From JAGOLU01 sp037138475 (GTDB lineage: Bacteria; Patescibacteriota; Microgenomatia; UBA1406; GWC2-37-13), in NCBI GenBank assembly GCA_037138475.1, contig JBAXII010000001.1, positions 1 to 64,000 of the forward strand: 64,000 nucleotides of DNA, written 5' to 3'. A model generated the notes under the pieces. It was given only the letters and a program-made list of their open reading frames with translations. It had not been told where the DNA came from and did no database searches. Every line of letters begins with the position of its first letter. Positions within the stretch are counted from its first letter, which is position 1. The translations under genes and the position numbers were made by a program. Shown here piece after piece: positions 16,425-25,040 of the stretch.

Positions 16425-16864
16425 AATGATGGTGCAATGCGATATATATATACTGACTTTTGGACAGGGGTACTCCCGTTTTCAGGATAGGAGTAGACCG
16501 TGATGGCATTCTCTCCGAGCGCGAGTGGCATATCTATCGAAAACGTTGATGTCGCCAGCTTGAGCGTCTTGGTGATGATGGGCGACATGACGATAACGAG
16601 TGATTTGTTTGCGGTGGTGCCCTGGATGGCTATAGTCTTTGCCTCAGTGAGTGAGCCAGAGCTGGGAGCGGTCAGCTCGAGCGAAGGCATCACCACTATA
16701 GCGGGTGGAGCCACGGTAGGGACGAGAGTCGCTGATGACGTGGCGACTTGGTTCTTGGCTTGCAGAGATTGCTGTCTCCTGATAGACATGTATACGACTC
16801 CCGTAGCCACTAAAACCCCAAAGACGAGGCCGAGCACGATGGCGATGAGAGACTCTTTGTTCAT
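16421..16864 (-). CDS. Membrane-anchored protein with an Ig-like C-terminus
   Basis: 147 residues from the internal ATG at 16864; the longer frame from 16915 is less likely because TACAGT lies 11 bases before 16864. One helix (about residues 5-26) anchors a serine/threonine-rich linker and a domain with LTAPSSGSLTEAKTIAIQGTT and LALGENAITVYSY, the pattern of bacterial Ig-like or Big domains that bind other surface components. It overlaps the next gene by four bases. Function unknown. Confidence 0.65.
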   Translation of the reverse strand: MNKESLIAIVLGLVFGVLVATGVVYMSIRRQQSLQAKNQVATSSATLVPTVAPPAIVVMPSLELTAPSSGSLTEAKTIAIQGTTANKSLVIVMSPIITKTLKLATSTFSIDMPLALGENAITVYSYPENGSTPVQKSVYIYRIAPSL

Positions 16865-16984
16865 ACCGTACTTCGACTGTACCAGAAAGAGTGACAACTT
16901 GCAAGTTTCGGGCATAGCATCGAGCTAGACGAGGCATCTGTTAGATTCACTTTTTGTGATTTATGATGTATGATTTGCCTCACT

Positions 16985-18862
16985 ATGATGACTCATATCG
17001 AGCTCCGCACACGTATCGCTGCATTTTGGCAAAGTCGAGGTCATGTCATGGTCCCCGGCATCCCGCTCATCCCTCAAAATGACTCGACCACACTTTTTAC
17101 AGGCTCAGGTATGCAACAGTTTGTCCCAAACCTCATGGGTGAGCCACATCCATCTGGTACAAAAGTATGGAACATCCAGCGCTGTGTGAGGGCACAAGAT
17201 ATCGATGAGGTAGGCGATAACAGGCATGATACCTTTTTTGAAATGGTGGGTAACTGGAGCTTTGGCGACTATTTCAAAAAGGAACAGCTTCCCTGGATGT
17301 GGGACCTCTACACAAATAAAGACTATGGCTTTGGTCTAGATCCGAGTCGGTTATATGTGACGGTATTTGCGGGCGAGGGTGCTCTCGGACCTGATACTGA
17401 GTCGATAGAGATCTGGAAAGAAATATTTGCGAATGCTGGAATCAAAGCTGAGGTGGGTACTGAGGAGACCTTTCACAAAGATCAGCGTATCACGCTCTAT
17501 GGCGCCAAAAAGAACTGGTGGTCACGTGCAGGCGCTCCCTCAAATATGCCCGCTGGTGAGATAGGTGGACCTGACAGCGAGCTCTTTTATGACTTTGGTG
17601 AAGAGCACATTGACAAGTCATCGCCAGATCAGTCCTATCATCCAAACTCAGACAGTGGGAGGTTTATCGAGATCGGCAACTCGGTCTTTGTACAGTATAT
17701 AAAGGAGGCTGATGGTTCACTCAAAGTGCTGCCAAAGAAGAATGTAGATTTTGGTGGCGGATTTGAGCGCATCTTGGCTGCAGTACATGGGACCAATGAC
17801 ATCTTTACCACTGATGTGTTCGCACCTATCGTCACCTCGCTCATATCAAACTATGCAGAGCTCGAGCCCGCACACAAGCGAAATATCCGTATAGTCGCCG
17901 ATCACATTCGAACTGCGGTCAACATGGCTGCAGATGGGATCGTGCCAGGTGCCAAAGAGCAGAGCTATGTCATGCGTCGTCTCGTGCGGCGCGCGGTGCG
18001 CGCCGCACAATCCCTCTCCATCGCTCCCTCACAGTTGCAAAGTGCGGTCGCTGCTACCGTACAGATTTTCACCTCTACGTATCCAGCAGTGAATAATCCT
18101 CAGGTGATATCCATCGTGATGGATGAGATCACAAAGTATTTACAGACGCTAGAAAATGGAAAGAGAAACATTGAACGATTTATCAAATCAAAGACTGTCA
18201 TTTCGAGCGAAGTCGAGAAATCTCAAGCGATAATCGATGGGAAAGACCTCTTCGCCCTCTACCAGTCTACTGGTGTTCCCGTCGATGATGTGGCAGATAT
18301 CGCACGCGAGCTGGGGGCTACTGTCGATATAGCTGGCATAGAGGAAGCCAAGAAAGCACACGCAGACGCCTCACGAGGTGCAAGCGAACAGAAATTTAAG
18401 GGAGGTCTCGCTGACAGCAGCGAACAAGTCGTGAGGTATCACACCGCGACACACTTGATACACAAAGCGCTCTTTGACACCTGTGGAGCCACGGTGAAGC
18501 AAGAGGGGTCAAACATCACCGGCGAGCGCCTACGCTTTGACTTTGCCTGTGATCACAAACCTACACCTGATGAGATTGTTCAAATCCAGTCACTCGTGAA
18601 TGAAAAGATCCAGGAAAATCTCCCAGTGACCTATGTAGTTATGCCCAAAGATCAAGCGATCGAGCTCGGTGCGAAGTCATTCTTCCGTGAGAAGTATCCC
18701 GACGAAGTGAAGGTATATTTTGTCGGATCCTCAATCTCCGAAGCCTACTCAAAAGAGTTGTGCGGAGGACCACATGTGAAAAATACCAGCGAAATCGGCT
18801 CTATCGAAATATACAAGTGTGAAAAAATTGGCAAGCAAATTTTCCGAATATATGCAAAGTAA
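16985..18862 (+). CDS. alaS: Alanyl-tRNA synthetase, short form
   Basis: 626 residues, against about 870 in E. coli. The class II catalytic core (LFTGSGMQQFVPNL, RCVRAQDIDEVG, FFEMVGNWSFGDYF, FGGGFERILA) and the editing domain (HTATHLIHKAL and CGGPHVKNT, with zinc-type His and Cys residues) are present. The frame stops right after the editing domain (KIGKQIFRIYAK), so the DHHA1 and C-Ala parts are absent. A short repeat-derived insert VISSEVEKSQ lies near residues 404-413. TATGAT ends ten bases before the ATG at 16985; the ATG at 16988 is equally possible. It charges tRNA-Ala and clears Ser- or Gly-tRNA-Ala. Confidence 0.93.
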   Translation: MMTHIELRTRIAAFWQSRGHVMVPGIPLIPQNDSTTLFTGSGMQQFVPNLMGEPHPSGTKVWNIQRCVRAQDIDEVGDNRHDTFFEMVGNWSFGDYFKKEQLPWMWDLYTNKDYGFGLDPSRLYVTVFAGEGALGPDTESIEIWKEIFANAGIKAEVGTEETFHKDQRITLYGAKKNWWSRAGAPSNMPAGEIGGPDSELFYDFGEEHIDKSSPDQSYHPNSDSGRFIEIGNSVFVQYIKEADGSLKVLPKKNVDFGGGFERILAAVHGTNDIFTTDVFAPIVTSLISNYAELEPAHKRNIRIVADHIRTAVNMAADGIVPGAKEQSYVMRRLVRRAVRAAQSLSIAPSQLQSAVAATVQIFTSTYPAVNNPQVISIVMDEITKYLQTLENGKRNIERFIKSKTVISSEVEKSQAIIDGKDLFALYQSTGVPVDDVADIARELGATVDIAGIEEAKKAHADASRGASEQKFKGGLADSSEQVVRYHTATHLIHKALFDTCGATVKQEGSNITGERLRFDFACDHKPTPDEIVQIQSLVNEKIQENLPVTYVVMPKDQAIELGAKSFFREKYPDEVKVYFVGSSISEAYSKELCGGPHVKNTSEIGSIEIYKCEKIGKQIFRIYAK

Positions 18863-19832
18863 TCACTTAACCCAAAGTTTGTTCAAAATACTTTTTGAAC
18901 GCCCTCGCTCAGAAAGGGCTATGTATTTGTGGGTTGCAACTGTCTTGCAGCTTCTGTTTCTTTTAGGAGCTCTTAGTATCACTGACCTCTCTCCAAGCCA
19001 ATCGGTTTTTGGCTATGTAAGTACAGGCATCTTTGTTGCAGTTCTCATACTTGCATTCTTTTCCCTTCTATACACTGCTTTTGCCTATATACATTATGGA
19101 GTATGTCGCCTGTGTACTGTCGTGCCCCGCTTCCGCGAGAACGCTCACAGACACATGCGACTCTGGGAACCAGCCATCACAGTTAGTTATTTGCTTTTTG
19201 CTGCACCGATGCTCGTCCTCGGCACCACACCCATTTTCTTTTTGCATTTGGATTGGTTCCCTGTGGATGTACTTGGATACATGGAGGAGTCGTTTTTTGT
19301 ATACGTCTTCTTCTATATCACATCAGCAACCATCCTCCTACTTAGCATTTCTCTACGCAAAAACAGACATGTCGGAGTGCTGATGAGCATGCTGCTTGCG
19401 TGCACGTATATATTCTCAGGTATTGGACCAATATACTCACTTTCAATGATTGAAGGACCAGAGCTCTATTCCGACTTCACTACTTTTACTGACACTCATG
19501 GCAAATACATCATCAACTATGATGGTGATTACTGGCTGACCTACTATACCGATAAAAATACTTGCTACAGATCATCGATCAAATGTGATCCTGATTGGGT
19601 CAAGACCGGCAATGCATCTATCACCTTTTCCCCTATCCCACTGGAGCCATTCCGTGACAAAGAAGTGGTTGTGCATGCCCGCCAACAACGCATCTCGAGC
19701 TCACTATCGAATGATCACGACACAATCAGAAAATACTTGTGCATAGGAAGCTATGAGAATTGCAAACCGAGTACTGGTCCTGGCAACTGGTATCGTTCTC
19801 CCCTCATCATCAAATCAATCCAACTCAAATGA
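18852..19832 (+). CDS. Polytopic membrane protein, unknown function
   Basis: 326 residues from the ATG at 18852, overlapping alaS by 11 bases; an earlier GTG at 18819 is possible. There are about five hydrophobic helices in the first 220 residues (LWVATVLQLLFLLGAL, FVAVLILAFFSLLY, VSYLLFAAPMLVLG and others), then a polar outside-type domain of about 100 residues with four cysteines (CYRSSIKCDP, LCIGSYENCK). No family is recognised. Its stop overlaps the start of uppS (ATGA), implying one operon. Confidence 0.65.
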   Translation: MQSNHLTQSLFKILFERPRSERAMYLWVATVLQLLFLLGALSITDLSPSQSVFGYVSTGIFVAVLILAFFSLLYTAFAYIHYGVCRLCTVVPRFRENAHRHMRLWEPAITVSYLLFAAPMLVLGTTPIFFLHLDWFPVDVLGYMEESFFVYVFFYITSATILLLSISLRKNRHVGVLMSMLLACTYIFSGIGPIYSLSMIEGPELYSDFTTFTDTHGKYIINYDGDYWLTYYTDKNTCYRSSIKCDPDWVKTGNASITFSPIPLEPFRDKEVVVHARQQRISSSLSNDHDTIRKYLCIGSYENCKPSTGPGNWYRSPLIIKSIQLK

Positions 19833-20518
19833 ACACCTCCACCCCCACCCACCTCGGCCTCATACTCGATGGAAACAGGCGCTGGGCGCGTGCTCAGGGA
19901 CTTCCTACACTCATGGGTCACAAAGCAGGATATGACAACTTCAAGGTGATATCGCGCCATGCATTTGCATCAGGGGTGAAGTATGTATCTGCCTATGCAT
20001 TTTCGACCGAAAACTGGGACCGGAGTGTGGAGGAGGTGAGCTATCTCATGGACCTCATCAGAGAGATGGTGAAGCAATACGGGCGTGAACTCGAGGCAGA
20101 GGGTGTACGGTTTGTCTGGCTGGGATGCAGGACAGAGGCACCTCCTGATATCCTCACCTCGATCGACTCGCTCGAGAAGCAAACAGCACATCTGACCGAC
20201 AAGACGCTCTGCATGTGTTTTAACTACGGGGGTCATCGAGAGATCGTCGAGGCTATCCATCAGGCAGCGGCAACTGGAATCGATATGAACACGATAGACG
20301 AAAAAACCTTTGCAACATTTCTTTATCATCCCGAAGTTCCCCCTGTCGACTACATCATCCGCACCTCTGGTGAGATGCGCATCTCAGGATATATGCTCTG
20401 GCGCGCTTCTTATGCCGAGCTCTACTTTAGTGACAAGCACTGGCCCGCATTTACCAAAGAAGATTTGGATGCAGCACTCACAGAGTATGCGAGCCGACAA
20501 CGGAGATTTGGGAAGTGA
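19829..20518 (+). CDS. uppS: Isoprenyl transferase (undecaprenyl diphosphate synthase)
   Basis: 229 residues, a typical length. It condenses isopentenyl diphosphate onto an allylic primer to make the lipid carrier for wall and glycan precursors. Family signatures are LGLILDGNRRWARAQG with the catalytic Asp, YAFSTENWDRS, CFNYGGHREIV, IRTSGEMRISGYMLW and YAELYFSDKHWPAF. The start overlaps the previous stop (ATGA), so the frame upstream to 19760 is ignored. The product would feed the glycan cluster and the penicillin-binding protein encoded later in this window. Confidence 0.93.
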   Translation: MNTSTPTHLGLILDGNRRWARAQGLPTLMGHKAGYDNFKVISRHAFASGVKYVSAYAFSTENWDRSVEEVSYLMDLIREMVKQYGRELEAEGVRFVWLGCRTEAPPDILTSIDSLEKQTAHLTDKTLCMCFNYGGHREIVEAIHQAAATGIDMNTIDEKTFATFLYHPEVPPVDYIIRTSGEMRISGYMLWRASYAELYFSDKHWPAFTKEDLDAALTEYASRQRRFGK

Positions 20519-20532
20519 TATACTACACATCT

Positions 20533-20925
20533 ATGTCAGACGCGATACAGCCCCAACCTCCCCTTACCTCTCTCACCTCCCCAGCTCCAGCAAGTACTAT
20601 TGCCATCGACGATTTTGCCAAGTGCGATATTCGCATCGGACTCGTCACGGAGGCAAAGCCCGTACCAAACTCAAAGAAGCTCATTCAACTCACTGTAGAC
20701 TTTGGCACTGAGATCGGTTACCGTACCATCCTGACAGGTCTCCTCTGCTACTATCCTGATACGAGTATTTTCCAAGGGAAAAAATTCCTCTTCCTCGTAA
20801 ATCTCGCACCCCGCAAGATGGCAGGTATCGAGAGTCAGGGTATGTTTCTCGCACCAGATGGCGCTGAACGACCAACGCTCATCGAAGTACCAACAGATGC
20901 AGTCATCGGTGCAAGACTGCATTGA
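20533..20925 (+). CDS. tRNA-binding (EMAP/CsaA-type) domain protein
   Basis: 130 residues. After a proline-rich start, the OB-fold shows IDDFAKCDIRIGLVTEAKPVPNS, GYRTILTGL, KFLFLVNLAPRKMAGIESQGM and a final GARLH, the pattern of the domain at the C-terminus of MetRS and of free CsaA/Trbp111 proteins. It probably binds tRNA or chaperones an aminoacyl-tRNA synthetase. TATACT ends eight bases before the ATG at 20533, so that start is preferred over 20515. Free-standing here, it could act in trans with MetRS, which is not in the window. Confidence 0.82.
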   Translation: MSDAIQPQPPLTSLTSPAPASTIAIDDFAKCDIRIGLVTEAKPVPNSKKLIQLTVDFGTEIGYRTILTGLLCYYPDTSIFQGKKFLFLVNLAPRKMAGIESQGMFLAPDGAERPTLIEVPTDAVIGARLH

Positions 20926-20969
20926 TCAACGCTTGAATCTCAAGTCTTCCTCTGATACGATGCGCGTCT

Positions 20970-21770
20970 ATGACACAAGAACTTTCTTTCTCTCAACGGT
21001 TTCGTCAAGGTTCAGGTTCAGTCGGCACCGTGCTTGCGGTACTTGTCGCTGTACTCATCGGCTATCTCACCTACAAGATTCAGGATATCGAAAAGCGAGT
21101 CGTAAAGATCGAAAAAGGCGGAGTAACTGCACAGCAAGAGCCTCCAAAGGCAGTCGATATGGCAGAAGTTAAAAAGCTTTTTACGAAGGGCAACATCGTA
21201 CTCGGCAAGCCTGATAGCAAAGTGCTCTTTGTGGAGTTTTCAGATCCCAGTTGCCCCTTCTGTCATGTGGCGAGTGGCTTGAATCCAGAGGTTTCTGGTG
21301 ATAGATTCAAAACTGTCGCATCAGGCGGCACCTATAGACCCCCCGTCACTGAAATCCGAAATCTCGTGGAGGCAGGCAAGGCAGCATTTGTAGTCCTCTA
21401 CGCAAATGGACACGGATCGGGAGAGATCGCCGCTCAGGCTCTCTATTGTGCAAACGAAAGGGGAAAGTATTGGGATGCACATGATCTCCTATATGCAAAT
21501 GCAGGCTACACTCTCATCAATGAGCAAGTAAAAAATGATAAATCTAAATCAGGTGAAATGGCAGCATATCTCAGCAGCGCTGTTGAGCCCACATTTATGA
21601 CTGAGTGTCTTTCGACAGGGAAGTATGCAAAGAAGCTTCAGGAAGATCAGGCCAAGGCACAAGAGCTCGGCTTTGGAGGGACTCCTATGTTCCTCGTAAA
21701 TGGCGAGCGATTTAACGGAGCCTATAACTTTGCTGATATGGAGGCAACAGTCACAAAGTTTTTGCAATAA
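20970..21770 (+). CDS. Membrane-anchored DsbA-like thiol oxidoreductase
   Basis: 266 residues. One helix (about 19-36) is followed by a short coiled coil (IQDIEKRVVKIEKG) and a thioredoxin fold with the helical insertion of DsbA. The active site is CPFC at residues 95-98, and the cis-proline loop is FGGTPMFLVNG. It should form or reshuffle disulfides in exported proteins outside the membrane. Several surface proteins in this window have paired cysteines. A -10-like TACGAT lies eight bases upstream. A clear intrinsic terminator follows. Confidence 0.85.
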   Translation: MTQELSFSQRFRQGSGSVGTVLAVLVAVLIGYLTYKIQDIEKRVVKIEKGGVTAQQEPPKAVDMAEVKKLFTKGNIVLGKPDSKVLFVEFSDPSCPFCHVASGLNPEVSGDRFKTVASGGTYRPPVTEIRNLVEAGKAAFVVLYANGHGSGEIAAQALYCANERGKYWDAHDLLYANAGYTLINEQVKNDKSKSGEMAAYLSSAVEPTFMTECLSTGKYAKKLQEDQAKAQELGFGGTPMFLVNGERFNGAYNFADMEATVTKFLQ

Positions 21771-21782
21771 CTAGAAATCATA

Positions 21783-21818
21783 AAGCCCCCCACCATTCGG
21801 TGGGGGGCTTATTTTTTT
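21783..21818 (+). terminator. Intrinsic terminator of the DsbA-like gene
   Basis: AAGCCCCCCACC-ATTC-GGTGGGGGGCTT (21783-21810), a perfect 12-bp stem with a 4-base loop, followed by ATTTTTTT. It is also A-rich on the other side, so weak bidirectional activity is possible. Confidence 0.9.
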
Positions 21819-21838
21819 GTGTGATCCCAACCGAATTC
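21818..21838. repeat. 21-base direct repeat of the tRNA-Glu 3' end
   Basis: tgtgtgatcccaaccgaatt plus c here is identical to 21917-21937, which covers the last 17 bases of the tRNA-Glu gene and 4 bases beyond. The copies are 99 bases apart. A repeated tRNA 3' end is the usual footprint of an integration event or partial tRNA duplication; the 78 bases between hold no gene. Confidence 0.6.
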
Positions 21839-21920
21839 CCTGTCCCTGCCCGCAATGCTACGCATACGCGTTGCAGGCGCGGCGCCTCAGGTGGGGAATC
21901 GGAGATGAGAATGAAATGTG

Positions 21921-21993
21921 TGATCCCAACCGAATTCGAATCGGTGTTTACAGGATGAGAACCTGTCGTCCTAGGCCTCTAGACGATGGGACC
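21921..21993 (-). tRNA. tRNA-Glu (anticodon CTC)
   Basis: The 73-base minus-strand cloverleaf has acceptor GGTCCCA/TGGGATC, anticodon stem ACAGG/CCTGT with loop TTCTCAT (anticodon CTC), T arm ACCGA-TTCGAAT-TCGGT and discriminator A. CCA is not encoded. TATAAT near 22019-22024 on the minus strand is a suitable -10. Confidence 0.9.
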
Positions 21994-22036
21994 AAACCAA
22001 TCAGCAATTTGCAGATGAATTATACCAAAGTTTGAT

Positions 22037-22071
22037 GTCATTGCGAGCGACAAAGGAGCGTGGCAATCTCA
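22037..22071. repeat. tcattgcgagcga...gtggcaatctc repeat
   Basis: A short palindrome-bearing repeat between tRNA-Glu and greA: tcattgcgagcgacaaagga then gcgtggcaatctc. The same element, with a longer loop, is found in frame inside lysS at 23046-23085. Confidence 0.65.
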
Positions 22072-22131
22072 TATATCATGATTTCATTCCTCATTTTACA
22101 TTTCCCCCGCCACCCATTACAATCCCATCCT

Positions 22132-22608
22132 ATGTCAAGGAAAATCCAATTCACCAAATCAGGGCACGAGGATGTTGTGCGCGAACTACATACCCTCAAA
22201 TCATCAAAGCACAGTGAGGCAAAGCTCAGACTCGAGCGCGCGCGCGCGATGGGCGATCTCCGCGAAAACAGTGAGTACCACGCAGCCAAAGAGGATCTGT
22301 CGGTCATCGTCGGACGTATGGCCGAGCTAGAGGAGATGCTCCGCTGGGCAGAGATCGTAGACGAATCAGTCAATCAAATTGAGAGTGACTTGGTGCGTTT
22401 GGGGTGCAAAGTCGTCCTTGAAAAGAATGGCAAGCGAGAAGAGTACAGTCTCGTGGGTGAATACGAAGCAGACCCTGCAGCCAAGAAGCTCTCACACACC
22501 TCCCCTATCGGCTCTGCTCTCGTGGGCAAGAAAAAGGGCGATATCGTCGAGATCACTATCCCCACAGGCAAACACACCTACACGATCGTGGATGTAAAAG
22601 TGGGGTGA
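22132..22608 (+). CDS. greA: Transcription elongation factor GreA
   Basis: 158 residues, the normal length. GreA rescues backtracked RNA polymerase by stimulating transcript cleavage. The N-terminal coiled coil has the acidic tip GDLRENSEYHAAKED, and the C-terminal FKBP-like domain has SPIGSALVGKKKGDIVEI. TACAAT ends eight bases before the ATG at 22132, so the longer frame from 22060 is rejected. It is followed 47 bases later by lysS with its own promoter. Confidence 0.95.
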   Translation: MSRKIQFTKSGHEDVVRELHTLKSSKHSEAKLRLERARAMGDLRENSEYHAAKEDLSVIVGRMAELEEMLRWAEIVDESVNQIESDLVRLGCKVVLEKNGKREEYSLVGEYEADPAAKKLSHTSPIGSALVGKKKGDIVEITIPTGKHTYTIVDVKVG

Positions 22609-22655
22609 CATTATCTCGACGCGATTGCGCAACTCATTATTGATATAATCCCTGC

Positions 22656-25040
22656 ATGTCGTCTCAACTCATCTCCGATGATTTCATCGGTCAACGCCAG
22701 CGTCGCATCGCAAACCTTGACGAGCTCACCAAGCGAGGCATCACCTGCTACCCTGCACAATCTAAAAAAGATACTAATCACGCCACCGCACATGCCGAAT
22801 ACGAAAGTCGGAAGGGCACCACGCTCACTCTCTCCGGGCGCATCATGAAATGGCGCACGATGGGCAAGCTCATATTTGCTGACATCGTCGATCAGACGGG
22901 GCGAATGCAAATATGTGTCAGAAAAGATACATATCCAAATGAAGAATCAAATTCCCATCCGCCAGCTGGCGGACAAGTTCCAACTAATGATCTAACTTCA
23001 ATTGTAAATGACTCGCCTGCATTCGCGAAGGATAACAATGCAGCTGTCATTGCGAGCGACGCCAAAGGCGTCGCGTGGCAATCTCGTCAAAACCAAACTC
23101 TCACCTGGGAGGAGCTAAAGTTCATCGATCTTGGTGACTTTATCCAGGTCACCGGACTCCTCGAGCGCACCCAAGCTGGCGAGGTCACAGTCTTTGCAAA
23201 TGAGATCGTACTCCTCTCAAAAGCACTCCGTCCCTACCCAAATCAGATCGAGGACAAGGATGAGCGCTACCGCAGACGATATGTCGATATGGTGCTCCAT
23301 CCAAAAGTGCGCGAAGTCATGAAGCGCAAGGCTACCTTTTGGCAGACTATCAGAAAGACGCTTGTTGAGAGAGATTTTACGGAGATATTTCTCCCAGTGC
23401 TCGAGCACACGACAGGTGGCGCTGATGCAAAGCCGTTTGTCACGCACCATAACACCCTCGACGAAGACCTCTATCTGAGGATATCGCTCGAGCTCTACAG
23501 CAAGCGTGCGATCGGCGCGGGGTTTGAAAAAGTATTTGCCATAGGTCCTGTATTCCGTAACGAAGGGATGAGTGACGAGCACGCAAATGAGTTCAACCAT
23601 GTAGAGTGGTACTGGGCATATGCGGACTACCGTGATCAGATGGAGCTGACGAAGCAAGTGATCATAGAGACTGCACAAGCGGTATATGGCAAGACGAAGT
23701 TCACCACGCGTGGCCACTCATTTGATCTCGCTGATACCTGGAAGGAGATAGATTACACACAAATTCTCAAGGATACCTATGGCATAGATATTTTTGCAGA
23801 TTCAGATGAGCAGATCGCAAAGGTCGCACTCTCCCACGGTGTCGAGCTCGAGAGTGGAGCTGCAAATCGCCAACGCATGATAGACTCACTGTGGAAACTC
23901 GTACGTAAGACGATCTCGGGTCCTGCATTTCTCATCCATGAGCCTGCCTTTATGTCACCACTCGCAAAGGCAAAGACAGATAATCCTCTTCTGACTGAGC
24001 GGTTCCATATCATCTTGGCAGGCACAGAAGCTGCAAATGGCTATAGCGAGATCAATGATCCACAATACCAGCTCCAGCAGTTCCGCGATCAGCAAAAGTT
24101 GCGCGATGGTGGTGATGATGAGGCTCAGATGCTCGACATCGACTTTATCGAGATGCTCGAGTATGGCATGCCGCCCACCACGGGACTCGGATTTTCTGAG
24201 CGCCTGTTTTGGTTTTTCGAGGATATCACCGCACGTGAAGGCGCGATGTTCCCAATCCTCAGAAATGAGGTTGACGCTCTCACGAAAAAGATATATCCGT
24301 TTCTTGAAATGCAAAATTTAAAAGGTAAAAATCAAAAGTCTGAAGGCAAACAGGAAACCGTTTCAATGAACATCCCAAAAATGGATAGCGTTCACGTTCC
24401 AGGATCAAATACTGCTCATACTCAGGTGTCATCAAGTGGCGGCATTCAACTCACCCGCGATCAGGCACTCGCACTCATCGATGAACATATCAAAAATCCC
24501 GGCCTCCGCAAGCATTGTCTCGCAGTCGAGGCAGCGATGGGCGCACTCTACAACCACTTCACCGCCAGTCATCCTGAGCTTGTCGAAGGATCCAATAGGG
24601 ATGTGTGGACCCTCACAGGACTCCTCCATGACGCCGACTGGGAAGAATGCCGTGAGATGCCTACCCAACACACTCTAAAGACTCTCACCTGGCTGCGAGG
24701 TATAGGAGTCGAGCATAACGAGCTCATCGATGCCATACTCACCCATGCACATCATGTGACCTCATACAGACAGCCTTCCTCTCCGCTGGAGTGGTCGCTC
24801 TACTGCTGTGACGAGCTCACCGGCTTAATCGTGGCAAATGCCCTCATCCTCCCCAGCAAAAAGCTCGCTGACGTGACAGTCGAGTCAGTGATCAAAAAGA
24901 TGGGAAGCAAATCATTTGCAGCCGCGATCGATCGCGAGGGGATCAAGATGTGTGAGGAAAAGCTGGGAATAAAGCTCGAGGAATTCGTCAGCATCGTGCT
25001 CCATGGGATGCAGGCATCTGCTGATACACTAGGATTATGA
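22656..25040 (+). CDS. lysS: Lysyl-tRNA synthetase fused to an HD-domain hydrolase
   Basis: 794 residues, about 290 more than usual. Residues 1-550 are a class II LysRS: an OB-fold anticodon domain, motif 2 RNEGMSDEHANEFNHVEWYW near 300, and motif 3 GLGFSERLFWFFED near 510. A linker follows, then residues about 600-785 form an HD-superfamily domain (RKHCLAVEAAMGAL, GLLHDADWEE, ILTHAHH, CCDELTGLIVA) with plausible metal ligands. The OB-fold carries a repeat-derived insert of about 55 residues after VRKDTYP, and the HD part carries SHPELVEGS. TGA-TATAAT ends six bases before the ATG, so the mRNA should be leaderless. It overlaps the next HAD gene by four bases. Confidence 0.93.
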   Translation: MSSQLISDDFIGQRQRRIANLDELTKRGITCYPAQSKKDTNHATAHAEYESRKGTTLTLSGRIMKWRTMGKLIFADIVDQTGRMQICVRKDTYPNEESNSHPPAGGQVPTNDLTSIVNDSPAFAKDNNAAVIASDAKGVAWQSRQNQTLTWEELKFIDLGDFIQVTGLLERTQAGEVTVFANEIVLLSKALRPYPNQIEDKDERYRRRYVDMVLHPKVREVMKRKATFWQTIRKTLVERDFTEIFLPVLEHTTGGADAKPFVTHHNTLDEDLYLRISLELYSKRAIGAGFEKVFAIGPVFRNEGMSDEHANEFNHVEWYWAYADYRDQMELTKQVIIETAQAVYGKTKFTTRGHSFDLADTWKEIDYTQILKDTYGIDIFADSDEQIAKVALSHGVELESGAANRQRMIDSLWKLVRKTISGPAFLIHEPAFMSPLAKAKTDNPLLTERFHIILAGTEAANGYSEINDPQYQLQQFRDQQKLRDGGDDEAQMLDIDFIEMLEYGMPPTTGLGFSERLFWFFEDITAREGAMFPILRNEVDALTKKIYPFLEMQNLKGKNQKSEGKQETVSMNIPKMDSVHVPGSNTAHTQVSSSGGIQLTRDQALALIDEHIKNPGLRKHCLAVEAAMGALYNHFTASHPELVEGSNRDVWTLTGLLHDADWEECREMPTQHTLKTLTWLRGIGVEHNELIDAILTHAHHVTSYRQPSSPLEWSLYCCDELTGLIVANALILPSKKLADVTVESVIKKMGSKSFAAAIDREGIKMCEEKLGIKLEEFVSIVLHGMQASADTLGL

